Source of the DNA: Rallus limicola
Taxonomy: Eukaryota > Chordata > Aves > Gruiformes > Rallidae
Assembly: GCA_022605955.1 (NCBI GenBank)
Contig: JAKCOZ010000103.1
Span: forward strand, 560,501 to 624,500
Reading direction: 5' to 3'
DNA: 64,000 bases
In this document: positions 1 to 33,330 of the stretch, piece after piece
Position numbering within the stretch: position 1 is the stretch's first letter
Layout of the letters: every line of letters starts with the position of its first letter
The notes under the pieces: model-generated
The model's database searches: none
Told to the model about the DNA's origin: nothing
Seen by the model: only the letters and a program-made list of their open reading frames with translations
Program-made: the position numbers and the translations under genes

Positions 1-407
1 AGCCATAAGGTCGTTTTGTCTGGGAACTAATGCTGGCCACAGTGTAACTGTGTGGACAGTAGCCTTGTCTTCAGTGTCATTACTGGAGCTGTGCACATGC
101 AGACATGCACACACATGCACTGAAGTGCTGCGTTTGCATTACAGACCCAGTATCTAAAGCCAGAGACCAGAATAACTCCTGTCCATGTGTTCTGGTCTCT
201 CATGCACATATACAATATGGTTTAGAATGCTGAATGGTGAAAAGCCCTCCTAACTTCTTTCACTGGTTTATATAAGAGTTTATCTTCCACCAGCCAACCC
301 CAAGAAACTAGTTTAAACTAGTGTCTGATCACAGTTTCAGTTAGAAAAGAGAACATACAGCTGGAGCTTTAGGGTGAAGCCACATCTTGGCCTCTGAACA
401 AACATAC
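1..407 (-). other. CERS5: CERS5 intron 3, partial
   Basis: Intronic sequence downstream of coding exon 3. I see no further CERS5 exon and no repeat I can name here. Confidence 0.7.
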
Positions 408-538
408 ATGCTCTCACAAAATTTAGTGAGGGTGGTGGGTTTGTCCTGGTTCCTCCGATGACGAAACCAGCGCTGGATCTTTCGAACATCCCAGTCTAGC
501 TGCTTTGACAAGCCTTCTAACCTTTTTCCATCTGGAGA
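408..538 (-). CDS. CERS5: CERS5 coding exon 3 (homeobox-like region)
   Basis: The exon encodes [20 protein letters not shown] and the following [21 protein letters not shown]. The acceptor is CCTTCAG ending at 539 and the donor is GTATGT from 407. The final Met codon is split after AT, as expected for the ESMW motif of the family. The next exon is not in the window. Confidence 0.92.
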
Positions 539-3500
539 CTGAAGGAAAATGAAACAAGTGTCATTTCTCCTACTTCTCAATCTACTTCTCAGTCCGAGAT
601 CCCCTCTGTACTACAAGGGAAATGATGCACAGGTAACAAAATGCACTTCCTAGGAAGGCACTATGTGTAGACTAGAAACAGGAACTCATTGCCACAAACA
701 CTCATTCAATTTTAATCTTCATAACCCATTAATTACTTAATTATTCAGAACGCTTTTGGTTCAACGTTTCCTCATTTATTGCACCAGTTGACAGCACATC
801 ATGACAAAGAAAGCAATTGTTCTGTTCCTTAATTTGAGGTGGGGAGAATGGAGGAGTTTTCAAAATGTCCTGCCCTACCTGTTAAAGCTTGCACATCAAC
901 TCCAACAGTCCAGAACTCGGGAAGATCAAAGCTGAGTATGTTTAGGGGTTGCTACTCAACTGCAAGTTTAGGGAACCTTTAAAATGAGAGCTGGTTTAGC
1001 ACACTACATATTTGTGTGTTCCAAAAGGGCACTGCAGAGATGGCATTAGTTCCTTTACCAAAATGTATGAATAAAATTCTATTTGAAAACTGAAACAATT
1101 ATATGACAAAGAATCTATGGCTGTTCTCCTGACTGGAAATTCTACTGGCAGTATATCTGTTTGAATAATGACATAAATGGATTTATAAGAGCAGAGAAAG
1201 TGAACAAAACCTGATAACTACCTCTAAGATGGCCCAGTGGTGAGAGAAACCACGTTAGTTTCAGACCAGTGTCCTCTTAACAAGCTCCACCAGGGAGCTC
1301 TTACAACTGAAAGATGATAAACACATTTTACTAGTTGGGTTACATACAACCCCAAAAACCTATATAGAGTGCTGGTTCAACAGCCATCAGACTGTTCAAC
1401 TGAAAAGCAAAATCATCTGTCATTTGATTTTCAGTACCCAGACCATGACTTTCCTGTAATTCCATCACAGCCAGATGTCTCTTCACTTTACTGAGCTTAG
1501 GTGGGTTGGGCTACCTGACACTTTGTCCTGGAAGGGAACCTGCCTCAAAGGAGAATTTACAGAGTCTGATTTCAGACCAGCAATGAAATCTTCCCCCTGC
1601 ATCAGTGCCACCCTATCACCAAACCCAACACAAGCACACTGGTACAGTTAAAGGCAGCTCTGCTTTCATAAGCTTGTGTGCCTGTGGTTTCCTAAACATT
1701 CATTTCAAGAACGTCCCCTCCATAAAAGTTCTCCCCGCTAACGGCACTGTATCACAGGGACTTTCCAGTTCACACGTCATTCCAAATACCTCAAGACTTT
1801 AATGTTCCCATGAGGCGAGTTTTAGTATGTTTTTTGTACTGAGCCTTCATCTGCTTCACTCAGAAAGAAGCTCAACATCACCAAATCAGAATATAAAACC
1901 TTCCATTTCATTATCTTTCAGTAAAATCCAGCTTGCTGTCTACGTGGATTTCATGGGCAGCATTCAGTAGAGCATGGACAACGTTGGATTCTGCAGTTCT
2001 GAAGTGAAGGAGCAGCGTCCACTGAAGTGCAAGAAAGGCCACGAAACAATCAAAAGAAACACCTACTGTCAACCTTCTCTGCCTTCCCCTTTATCAGGGC
2101 ACACTTCCACCGACTGAACGCCCTCCTTAAATTATCGAGTTCCACTGGGATGTGTTGTCCCATTCCACAGTGGATGGCAAACATGAAGAGCATGGCATTC
2201 ACAGAAGCCTCACAGCCTCAGATGTGGTGCCAAAGGACGTGGCTTAGCAAAGTTAGGGTGATGGTTGGACTTGATGAACTAAAGGGTCCCTTCCAACAGA
2301 GACAATTCTATGATTCTGCCTTTCTAGAAAATTATCAATTTTTATTTCAAAAAGGATTCTTCTGTGTACAAAAGCATGTCAGCTGTAAAGAGAATTTACT
2401 TTGCTACAAGGACATGCCAGAGACAGATTGAAAAGGAAAGAGCAACCTCATTGAGAAACACATTCTCTCAAACTAGAGAAGTGGAAGCAAAACGCACATC
2501 CCCCTCTCCCCCCCTACTTTCAGGCCTCCGTTTCTAGCAGAATTTGAAGCATGACTCACCTTGGTGATGGATGTAAACACTTTCTCTAAGATTGCATTGG
2601 GCTGGGCTCTGTGAGGTCCACTGTCCTGAATGCCAAGGTTTATGGCACACGGCTTGGCAATAAACCTGAAAGAGTTCCGAAGAAAGAGCCAGATTAAAAC
2701 AAGATATCCATTTCTCTCCTCTGCCTAAGTCACAAGGACCCTGACTTGTCACCTACTGCAGCAAAACCAATCCAAGAAGCTTCTGAAGATCTCCACTCTC
2801 CTTAAAGAAACCTCACAGGTGAAGTAATCTCTTTTATTAGTTCAAGCTGTAACTGCAGACAGCACATGCAGAACGCACATCTAAAATGAAAGATTAAATC
2901 TTAATGTCCTTGGCTGGCAAGGGTCAGAACGTGGCTCCCCCCAGGGTGATGCTCATTTCTGAAAAATAAAATAGCAGCTCACTGATAGGAGCTGTCACAG
3001 CCCTATAAACAAAATGCATCATTTCCAGGACGCGCCTTGGTATCATGCAGCTCAGAAAAAGAGGGAAGTTCAAGTGACACAGTTCCTAGGACACACAGTT
3101 TTGGTTGGTTGGCTTTTTCTTTTTTTGGTTTTTCATTTAAAAAAAAAATAATAATAAAGTGGTTTGTTTCCTTCAGGAGAGCAAGGAAGAGGTAAGAAGT
3201 CGCTCAGTCTGAATGACTCCAGATCTCAGCATCATACTCATCCTACACACGTTGCAACTCCAAAAGCTGACCTAACGCTCTGAATTTTACAGTGAAAAAC
3301 AGACACATGCAAAAATTAGTAGATTTTGCTAATCTTTGTGTCAAATTGGGCTGAGGACTCTAAGGAAAACACATGTGTGACTCAATCATGTGAATTTTCC
3401 CTCCTGTTAATTAGGGGGGAGGTTTCAACGAGCAATTTATTTCCTTGTAAATCAATTATTTTTAAATAGTGCACACACACAGAGAGAACCTGTTTCTCAA

Positions 3501-6500
3501 AACCCTTTTTAAAGGACACAACAATGTATTTTGCTTTGAAACAGACTGGTTCACAGAGAGCCCGTTACACACATGTATTCCACTGAGGAGACTCGATGCA
3601 TTCAAGCAGGAAATGCTGGTTTTTCCAACCATTTGTTACCATCTCTCCTTGTGTTTAAAAGGAGCAAGTAAAACAACTGGAAGAGCTCAGACAACAGCAG
3701 TTATTGGGAGTAACAAACAGCTACAACCGTGCTTAAGAACAGACACAGGTTGTGGGGTTTTCCCTTGAGAAATGACAGATCAGCTCATGACTAATCCTAA
3801 AGGAACTCCCCTGCTCTCAGAAAACACTAAACAAGTCATACCCAGTGTGCCCCCCAGGTTTCACTGCCCCATTTCTTCATCTGTCCTGTTCAACAGTCAC
3901 AGCTTAAAACCAAAACAACAACAAAAAAAAAAGGAAAGGAAAGGGTGATTTCCTTTTAGCTTGGCTCAAAAGGCTCACTGCTTCCTCTACAGCCCAGACC
4001 ACCAGCCAGAAATCATGCTCTGATGTTATGAAACATTTGGCTAGATCCCCATGCAAGTGTACATCTTTATACTCTTCTTCCCTACAGGATATACCCCAAC
4101 AACAGCAGTTACAGGATGTCAAGTATTTTTATTTCATTAAGGACACAGTGCTTACAGTTCTGCTTTAAAGCAAACAAAGAAAAAAAAGAAAAAAAGAAAA
4201 AAAATCCCTGGCCTGAAAAGTCAGTTTAGGTCAGTCTCTTCACATAAGAAAAAAAGCCCTAGAAAAAAATCTAAAAATCTGTATATTCAATCAATTTATT
4301 ATTCTGGAGAGTCTCTTTTAGTTTTCTGAACAAGAAGAGAAGGAATGGTTAAGAAAGCTCACAGTGATCCGTACCAAGGTTTGGCTTTATTCTAGAATTC
4401 AAAACCTGAAGGATCAAGGAAAAAGAAAACAGCTTCTCAAAAAAAAAAACCAAACAAACCAACAGACCCACCAGAAGTAATTCACTTTGGGACAAAGACT
4501 GCAAGAAAAAATAACCCAAACAAACCAACCTAAAAGTCAAACCTTTACACAAAACTACTCTGGAGTAGAAGGCTTCCTTCACTGGAAGGCTGAGGGAAAA
4601 AATACAGATGTTTCCAGAAATCTGGGGGTGGGGAAGAAAATCAAGAGCAAGCCACAGATTACAGATACAGCCCAGGACTCGAGTTACTCAGCCAAGCGTG
4701 CAGGTGACCAAAGAGCAAACCAAAAAAACCTGCAAACACTTCTAGGTGCACAGGAGTGGACAAACATCACCAGAAGCAGAGAGATGAGGCACAACAATGG
4801 AAGCAGCAGAGGTAGTCCCAGAAACAGGAAGGAAAAAGGATGGCAGCAATGGATTTCACTGCTTTTAAGGAAGTCTAACCCAACGCCACAACGTAGCTTC
4901 TCTAACGCTACAAAATAATGACTGTGCAATGGAACTGCAAATGATGGCTGTCCTTCCAAGGCTTCCTGGCTAGCAGTCTGAGGTGGCTTTACCTGGGCTG
5001 GGCATGGCCGGCTCATGCTCATGGGGCCACTGAACAGCCATGGTCTGATAGCTGTGACCGGTGAATGATCAATCCTGCATGCAGAGAAACACCAAGATGA
5101 CAAGCCATTTCCTTTAGGTGTTCATCAGGCGAATTCACACTGGAAACTTCCGGGGCTTTTTATACTTTTGGCCCCAGAATCGATTTTCAGATGAGTGATT
5201 TTCACACTGTAACCCACAGAGGAAAATCTTCTGCACAGCAGTAGCAGTAAAGCACCAAAGAACCACAGCCTGGGCTGTAGAATTTCCATTCCTGGGGATA
5301 TTCAAAACTGAACAGCACAAGACTGCGTGCAACCTGACTTTAATAAAACATTGGCCTTGCTCTGAGGGCTGAATAAGATGACCTCCAGAGGTCCTTTTCA
5401 TCTAAATTATTTTATGATTCCACAGAAATCTTTATTGCAGCAACTAACCCCAAGGTCTACTTAACTGCCACACCTTCCCAGCATGGGATTACCATCACTT
5501 AAATACTTACATTATACTTCTCTGAACAGATGTCTTGCTCGTTGGCTTAAGTCACACCTACCAAGCTACACTTTTCACACTAGTTATTAAGATAAACTGA
5601 TTCTGAAATCAACACCCGTTTTCGTGTACACAGATACATAGGTTGTAAGAAGCACTCCTCAGGCATGTTGCACTTGCCAAACCCAAAGGCAGAATCCTTC
5701 TTTATGGCACATTCAAGTTTGTCTGGTGACTCCCTACTACAGTTCTGAAAAGGAAAAACAAGCTGCGAAATTATAATTATATATAAAGTCAGTGTTCATC
5801 TCTTTATAATGCCTCAGTTTCTCTGTATGAAACCACCTCATTCCATAACTGTCCTTATCTTTCCGGACAGAACTGATGAAGTAACATCTAAACCCACTTT
5901 TTTCTCCCCACCCCCTCTCCCCAGCTTGAGCACAAGCTGCTCCTTCCTCAGACCGACTAACGAGCGTATCTGTTACTGCATTCCAGTGTAATTATAAACA
6001 CCTCAAAAAAAACAGGTTCCAGGTTTTTGCAGATACTTAATAATTCTTTTTTAGTGCCTGCAGCAGGACAAGATGCATAAGGAGAAATAACAGCAAGTAT
6101 AACCAAGAAAGCAAAACCCACAAAGCCCACGCAAAACTTGTAGGCAGAAATCCTTCCTCCTGCCTGCAGAAAAATCTGCCCCCAACCACTGAGTCAGAAC
6201 TTCACCATCCTCAGAAAGTCTCGCCTTATCTCTACAGTCACATACTTCCCACAGCCAGCCAAGTCTAGTGAGTATTTTACCACCAGCCTGATGCAAAAGT
6301 TAATTTATAGGAGCAGTCACTAACAGAAACGTGACAGCGTCACAAAGGCACTTCCTCACACTGAAGATCTACAGCAAAAGGAGAAGAAAGAAATAAAGAG
6401 AGGCTAAAACAAAAGAGCTGCACAAGTATGTAATTCAAGTTCCCAGTCGAGTCTGAGTGCCAACTGTGTGTCAATGAAAACGCTTGATGTCATCATCCCC

Positions 6501-8577
6501 AAAGCCTGAATCGGGGGATACACACGGTGGGATCTGATTAAGACAGAACTTTTAAGACACATTCAGAGTGGCAGGAGGAAAGACAAAAGCATTTCTTAAA
6601 TACAGCCCTTTAAAATCAAGTTACTAGAAACAGCCCTGGATACTGCTCTCACAATCTGCTTTCACTTCAGGACACCACCAGTGAGAGACACAAGGACACT
6701 ACCAAAAAAAAAAGGAACACTACTCTCAGGAACCAGGGCAGTCTCCAGGTTTTACTGTGTAGGCAGAGGACTTCTGACTCCTCCCTAAATTAATACGGCA
6801 AAAGCAACTGCAGAAACCAGTTGCAAATCTGTTGCTACCAGGAGGACGTCTTGCTAGGTGCAGTAGGATGCATTGTTCTCTATCCAAACAACTCATACTC
6901 CAGGAAAGAGAGAATGGTATGCACTTCTTCCCCAGACTGAGACACCTGGACCAAAAAGGGCTTGGAAAGCATGGAGACCTGCCCACAGCATCCCACTCAG
7001 GAGTGTTGTTCTGTCTCACAACTTTCTTTGCTCATCAACTGGGTAAGAGTGAACATTTGGCTGAGACTAACAGTAGCATGCCAAGCCGAGATGAGATTTT
7101 GGCACTGCCACGTGTGTTCCTGGGCCTTCTGCACTGGTTTGAACTGCCAGTAGTTTTATGAACCTTCCCCCACACGCACACCTCCCAGGACATAGAGATA
7201 AGATGGGGACAAAAAGAGCCTCTCAAATTTTTCTCCTACTCTGCTGACCTGCTTCATTCTTCTCCTATCCTTTTACTTTGTCCCAGTCCTCCCTTCTTGT
7301 TTAATTTCTGAAAGCTCAAGAAAATTGATGCTTCTTACAGAAAAGCCACAAAACAAGATCACCTCAATTCCTGCTCACATTAGTCCCATGACCCTTTACA
7401 TGCTTAGAAATACTTCTGCCCTTTTCATGGAGAAGCGTTAAGGCCGTATCAATCCTTATTTCAGGAATACAAGGCATTTTTGGCCGCTTCACCTAACTGT
7501 TTTCTTCAATAAACCACTACACTAATTAGTATCTGTGTCACCCACACAGTCTGCCCTGCGTGTGGCTGTAAGAGATCCATATCGCGGGAAGGATAAACCT
7601 CTGCCCCAGGGAAGAGTTCACACCGCCTGCTTAGGGAGACTCAAGCAAATGAGAAATACTGTATTACACCTGTTCCTGGGCAGACACGATGATCTGCCTG
7701 TACTTTCATTACGCTGGAGATGCTGGGAGCCCAGGAATTGTTTAATAATACACCAGGCCGTACGAGCAAGCCCTGTTTCCTCATCCAGGGCAGTACAACA
7801 AAGGCAGCGACCAGCAACACTAGCGACCCAGTGGCAGCTGCCAGCTGTCTCCGCTGGCCCAGCCGAAGCTCCCCCGGGCAAGAGGGGGAAAGAAAGCCAA
7901 ATCCCCAGAGTTTTATCTTGCGCTACCTCAGCGCGTGGAGCCGCCAGCACCGGCGGAGCCTCTCGGGACCCCGAGCCCAGGGAGAGAGGAGCCCTGCGGG
8001 CCGGGGGTGCGCGGGGCGGGCACGGCGCGCTTCCCGGGACAGGTTCTGCGGGGTTACACAATATTCCGTCCCCACGCAAAACGAGCCTCGGGGGGAACGC
8101 CGCGGGCGGGAAGCCCGCCCTGGCCTCCGCAGAAGGCCTCAGCGCTGCCCGAGGAGCCAGAGAGGAGCCCAGCCGCGTCGCCCCGCAGGACCAGGCCCAC
8201 CCCGCCTCGCCTCCGGCCCGGCGGCTGCCCGCCGCTGCCCCGGGGCGCTCCGCGGCCCGTTGCTAAGAGACACCGGCGGCCTCGGCGAGCGCTCGACCCC
8301 GAGGCGGGAACGGGAAGCGTCCCGGCCGCCTCAGCCGCCGGAGGGCCCCGCCAGCCCGGGGGCGGTCCCGCGCTCACCTCTCGAAGAAGAGCCGCACGGC
8401 GAAGATGCCGAACGCCAGCGGGAAAGCGGACAAGACGTGTGCTGCCTGCGGGTACTGCAGCCCGCTGCCCGGCGTGCCCGGCTCCCCGGCCAGGTCCGCC
8501 CACGTTACGTTGTGCGGCAGCCAGAACCGCTCGTTCCAGAACCAGGCCCGCAGCGCCGCCGCCGCGGCCGCCGCCAT
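408..8577 (-). CDS. CERS5: CERS5, ceramide synthase 5 (5' part of gene; three coding exons, continues off left edge)
   Basis: Ceramide synthase 5 is a multi-pass ER membrane enzyme that N-acylates sphinganine or sphingosine with a fatty acyl-CoA, mainly C16, to make (dihydro)ceramide. Coding exons read on the minus strand are 8577-8378 (200 nt), 2665-2560 (106 nt) and 538-408 (131 nt). All junctions are GT-AG and in phase, giving 145 codons plus 2 nt. Visible features are an N-terminal segment with an N-glycosylation sequon (NVT at residues 23-25), a first hydrophobic span at about residues 45-68 followed by [10 protein letters not shown], and the CerS-type truncated homeobox-like region at about residues 100-145 containing [16 protein letters not shown]. 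The catalytic TLC/Lag1p exons lie beyond position 1. The CERS5 paralogue is preferred over CERS6 because LIMA1 follows directly upstream, as in human 12q13, and the N-terminus resembles CERS5. No frameshift or missing splice site was seen. Confidence 0.93.
539..2559 (-). other. CERS5: CERS5 intron 2
   Basis: AT-rich intron with GT-AG ends. The only recognisable content is a CR1 3' fragment near 2255-2325. Confidence 0.85.
2255..2325 (+). repeat. CR1 LINE 3'-end fragment
   Basis: The stretch TTGGACTTGATGAACTAAAG, then GGTCCCTTCCAAC, then TCTATGATTCTG is the typical 3' end of an avian CR1 element, including the start of the 8-bp terminal repeat. It lies antisense to CERS5, in intron 2. Confidence 0.85.
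2560..2665 (-). CDS. CERS5: CERS5 coding exon 2
   Basis: The exon encodes [20 protein letters not shown] and continues to VFTSITK. The acceptor is TTTCAG ending at 2666 and the donor is GTGAGT from 2559. It enters in phase 2 and leaves in phase 0, fitting both neighbours. Confidence 0.93.
2666..8377 (-). other. CERS5: CERS5 intron 1
   Basis: Large AT-rich first intron. It holds A-rich stretches (for example 4165-4205) and a CR1 3' fragment near 5345-5415. The last 400 bases, toward exon 1, rise sharply in CpG content. No other coding exon could be supported. Confidence 0.85.
5345..5415 (+). repeat. CR1 LINE 3'-end fragment
   Basis: ATGACCTCCAGAGGTCC followed by TTTTATGATTCC matches the CR1 3' end (consensus gist: gatgacctccagaggtccct, then the tattctatga tail). 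It is diverged and short. Confidence 0.75.
8378..8577 (-). CDS. CERS5: CERS5 coding exon 1
   Basis: The start codon is at 8577-8575 and is followed by a run of seven alanines and then [18 protein letters not shown]. The donor is GTGAGC at 8377, directly after an AG that splits the Arg codon of FERF. The start was chosen because the residues after it match the CERS5 N-terminus; the reading frame open further upstream is only CpG-island coding bias. Confidence 0.93.
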
Positions 8578-8696
8578 CTTCCACCGCCGCCGCCTCCCTC
8601 CCTGCCTCCCTCCCGGCGGCCGCAGCTGAGGCGGCCACCGCAGGCCGCAGCAGGGCGGCGCCGGGCGCCAGTACCCACCCGCCCCTCGACGGGAGG

Positions 8697-8706
8697 GCGC
8701 ATGCGC
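8697..8706. promoter_or_regulatory. NRF1-type site, perfect palindrome
   Basis: GCGCATGCGC is the core NRF1 binding palindrome, about 120 bp upstream of the CERS5 start codon inside the CpG island. Binding is inferred from the motif only. Confidence 0.6.
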
Positions 8707-8780
8707 AGGCCGGGCACGAGTGGGAGGGCAGGGCTGCGGAGGCCTATGCCCCTTTCCCCGCAGCGAACCGTTAGCTCGGA

Positions 8781-8790
8781 GCATGCGCAG
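8781..8790. promoter_or_regulatory. Second NRF1-type site
   Basis: GCATGCGCAG, followed by TGCGC, is a second near-consensus NRF1 motif about 80 bp further upstream of CERS5. Confidence 0.5.
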
Positions 8791-8840
8791 TGCGCGGGCT
8801 CGGCGCCGCGCGGGCTCGTGTGAGGGGGTAGGGGGGGGGG

Positions 8841-10880
8841 CGCCGTCCGGGTCACGCGCTCCGGAGGGCTAAGCGGGTTACCGCGAACAGAGCAGGGTTG
8901 TCCTGACTGGAAAACACCCTCCCGGAAACCTCTAACGGCGCCTCAAGGACGAGCTTTTGAGGGGAGCCTGGCTGAGGCACGCCCCCGAGCCCAGCCCGAG
9001 CGCCGCGGAGCCGATTGCTGCTCCGCTCCGGTGGATAAACCGCCCCCGACTCGCTTCCCGCTCGCCCCGAGGGGCGGGAGTCCTCGCGCGGGCTCCTAGC
9101 CCGTTTCGCTCACCTCTGAAGGGAAGGGCGCGGAGCTGCGGGCAGGACAGCGCAGCCTCCCGTGCGGAGAGTTTATGGCAAAATCCCGAGGATTAGTTTG
9201 ACTAACAGCGATGTGGTTTAACGCTTAAACCCCATATGGAGAGAGCGGCAGCGCTTGGCGACGCTTTAGATGGGTTTTTTTTTGAGCTTTTAAGGCGTTC
9301 AGAGAAAAACGTGTTTCGGCTTGACAGCCTTGGGCTGAGGGTTGCCGAGTAACAAAGCCTAGCCTTTCTCTGAAGCTTTTCAATCAGGCTCTCTGGCCCT
9401 CCATGAACTGATGGGCAGCAGCCTCCTTGTACCCTGTAGCAAACGAGCTGCCTCCCAGGTAATAGCTCTTCTGGCATCTGTCCAGCTGAGAGCAAATTAA
9501 ACGGCCCATTAAGCACTGAAATACTATGATAACTAATAGATTCAAGGACAGGCTAGTTCATGATCTGCTCACTTTTTTTTTTTTTTTTTTAAATCAATGA
9601 CTATTTAAAAGTATCATTTGGGCTAATTTCATCTTAAAGTCGTTCAGCTGGTCTGAGTAAGTGGTGAGGGTCCCTGTCCCTCGGAGACTCACAGGTCCCT
9701 CAGGTTTAACTAGGACTAACAGTGCATAACATTAAATTCTCTGCTAACTGCAGCCAGTGTTGCCTTCACATCCCGTAACTGGAGGCGCATGGTAAAATTC
9801 AATTGTGTTACCTAAGAAACAAGTTGGAGGCATATTCAATAAGTCTTAAGTCCATAACTAATCCTCTTCCTTTTCAAATATACTTAGCTCAGTTTCCAGT
9901 CAGAAATATATCCAGTTGCTTATTAATTTGAGGAAATCTGACACCAGATGGATTTCATTAGGAAGAGAGGAGGATTACAGAAAGCAGCATGTACTTGCAC
10001 ATCAGCTTTCTTAGCTTTGCAGTACCTCAAACTGTACCAATCCAGCGTTATTACTGCTCCCTTAAAGTATCAGCAGCTTGTACACCTCAGTGTGCAACTG
10101 CTAAAACGTTCCAGCTAGAGAGCTGGTGTGTGGGGCCAGACTCTTAGCAGTGCCAGGACACACAGTAGTGGACACAAACTGGAACACGGGAAGCTCCTTT
10201 TCAACATGAGGAAAAAGCCTTGTTCCTTTTCAGGGCAGCAGAGCATTGGGACGGGCTGCCTGGAGAGGTCTGGAGTCTCCTTTTCTGGAGAGATTCAGAA
10301 CCCACCCAGACACAATCCTGAGCAACCTGCTCAAGATGATCCAGCTTTAGCAGGGGGCTGGACTAGGTGATCTTCAGAGGTTCCTGCCAACCCCCACTGG
10401 TCTGTGACCATTTTCCCCTTCTCTCTCCTTCCATCCCCTATACACATCATACACGTGTGTTCTCTCAGGTTGTTGCAGGTCACTTACTGCATTTTCTTCT
10501 CCCTCTTAGCCCCCATCTATCCCAACCAAACCCACCTCAGCCAGCACGCTGAAGGAAGGGGGCAGGGGACAAAACAAAACAAAAAATCCCAGTTGTCCTC
10601 AGCTACCATGCCTGAGGACTACCTGAACTCAGAAATGGAAGTGTAAAACACTCACACTCCCTTGGTTTTTTACCCAGATTATTCAGTTCCCTTTTCCACC
10701 AGAGGAGTCTGCTCATCTGACAGTCACCCAGAAAAAAGTGGACTCACAGTGTCACCTAGTGGCACCAGAAAAATCAGTCTGATCTCCAGCTTCCAGTAAG
10801 AACACCAGCATTTCACCCCTCTTCCCTTTTAAATTGCTCCCTCATTGTGAAACAACTATGACTCCCGTCTTCAGGCAAAT
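8841..10880. other. Intergenic gap between LIMA1 3' end and CERS5 promoter
   Basis: About 2 kb separates the probable LIMA1 cleavage site (near 10880) from the CERS5 CpG island. It contains an 18-base T run at 9573-9590 and a clear CR1 3' end at 10200-10400. No gene is seen. Confidence 0.75.
10200..10402 (+). repeat. CR1 LINE 3' end, about 200 bp
   Basis: The order of blocks is that of CR1: GAGGAAAAAGCCTTGTTCC, then GCATTGGGACGGGCTGCCTG, GGAGTCTCC, GGGGGCTGGACTAGGTGATC and TTCAGAGGTTCCTGCCAACC. This is the best-preserved CR1 3' copy in the left half of the window. Confidence 0.92.
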
Positions 10881-12106
10881 TTTAATGTAAATAACCAAAC
10901 TTTATTGGAGGTTTTGTAGTTAGCAGGGCTGTTAAAGCAGAATATTTTACACCTCAAGTATAGTTAAGAGCTAATTCTCATGAGAATACAGTACAAATAA
11001 AAGCTAATACAAAAGGTCATCCTTCTTCCACCGTTCAATATTATGTATTTTTACAAATAATGAAAAGTCAAGTTTTAAAAAGTACTAAGTTTCAACAGTC
11101 ACAATCAGAAAATTTCACTTTTCAGGTGGTTTTATTCCAGAGATTTTTGCAAGGTGGCATAATTTCACAGCCATTGTTAAGAGATTTATGGCAGTTTGAT
11201 TCAAGTTGGATTTCAGAGTTGTCAAAAGGCCTTAAAAATATCATCTGCAATTTTAAATGAATGACAATGAACTCCAAAGGAAAAAAAAAAGCCCAAACCC
11301 CAAAAACCCCTCGTCAAATGCATATGGAATGCCAAAGTAATGCCCTACAGGCTACTGCAAAAGTGTTGACTTGTCCTCAAAGAGATCTGTCAGTCATCAG
11401 AGGTTCTGGTTAAGCACTAAAATACATCCAGCAATGGGCACCCCATTCCAGTTGCACAGAGAATCAAGAGTAGAGAGTGTTCAGATGATCACAGGCAGTT
11501 AAGAAAGAAAAAAAAAAAAAAAAAGAAAAAAAAATCACATTGCACTCAGTTTAAGATGCTTTCATTGTTGAATAGTCAGCAAAAATGTATGTTTTTATTA
11601 TTAATAAAAATAATCCCAGCTGTGCCCTTTACATGTATTAAAGTGCCTTCAGTTGCCATTTTTAAAGCAGGCCAGAAAAGTCCCTTTGAAATTGGTCCCA
11701 AAGCACTGCAGGAGCATTTGTACTGGTAATGGTGTATTACAGAAAGCCTGTTTCACACAACTGTTGGGAGGTACAGTGAAATTCCAGGAGTCGTTAGTGA
11801 AATAATATTGAAGCTCAGAAAGGACAAGACAGGAGGAGTACAGAGCTGCTCTGTTCTCATCCTGTGGATAGAGATTACCTGTTGAAGCTATCCCACAGCC
11901 AAATACTTGTTTCCATGCACCTAAATAGACTCTTTCCAGCCTTCCAGAGTATTCTTCTAGTTGAGATAGTTCATACATAGGATTCCCTTAATGTCGACGT
12001 GCAGTATAGCATCGCTTTCATGGGCAACATCTGATTGTTAAAGCTAAAAACACCGATTTAAAAAGGCCCAGCACCTTGTAGCAAGTTTCCCAGCAAAAAG
12101 GCCAAT
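10880..12106 (-). other. LIMA1: LIMA1 3' UTR
   Basis: About 1.2 kb from the stop codon to the best poly(A) signal. AT-rich, with an A/T homopolymer-rich patch at 11500-11535. The minus-strand open frame at 11649-11978 is judged chance. Confidence 0.75.
10901..10906 (-). terminator. LIMA1: LIMA1 poly(A) signal AATAAA
   Basis: AATAAA on the minus strand (TTTATT on plus), about 1.2 kb past the stop. Another AATAAA lies at 11599-11594 and could give a shorter transcript. Confidence 0.65.
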
Positions 12107-33313
<21,207 letters not shown>

Positions 33314-33330
33314 CTTATCACCACAAATAC

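Larger units (their letters stand above)
7930..9170 (-). promoter_or_regulatory. CERS5: CpG-island promoter of CERS5
   Basis: Dense CpG and high GC surround coding exon 1 and its upstream side, falling off past about 9200. There is no TATA box at a useful distance. Two NRF1-type palindromic motifs lie about 120-215 bp upstream of the ATG (separate entries), and a GC box (GGGGCGGG) is near 9070. Long open frames across the island on both strands are composition artefacts. Confidence 0.85.

Noticed and set aside
7720..8823. 367-codon plus-strand open frame opposite CERS5 exon 1
   Set aside because: It is low-complexity Arg/Pro/Ala in a CpG island with no domain. GC-rich islands lack stop codons by chance.
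11649..11978. 109-codon minus-strand open frame after the LIMA1 stop
   Set aside because: It lies in the 3' UTR, has no acceptor or family match, and LIMA1 already ends normally upstream of it.
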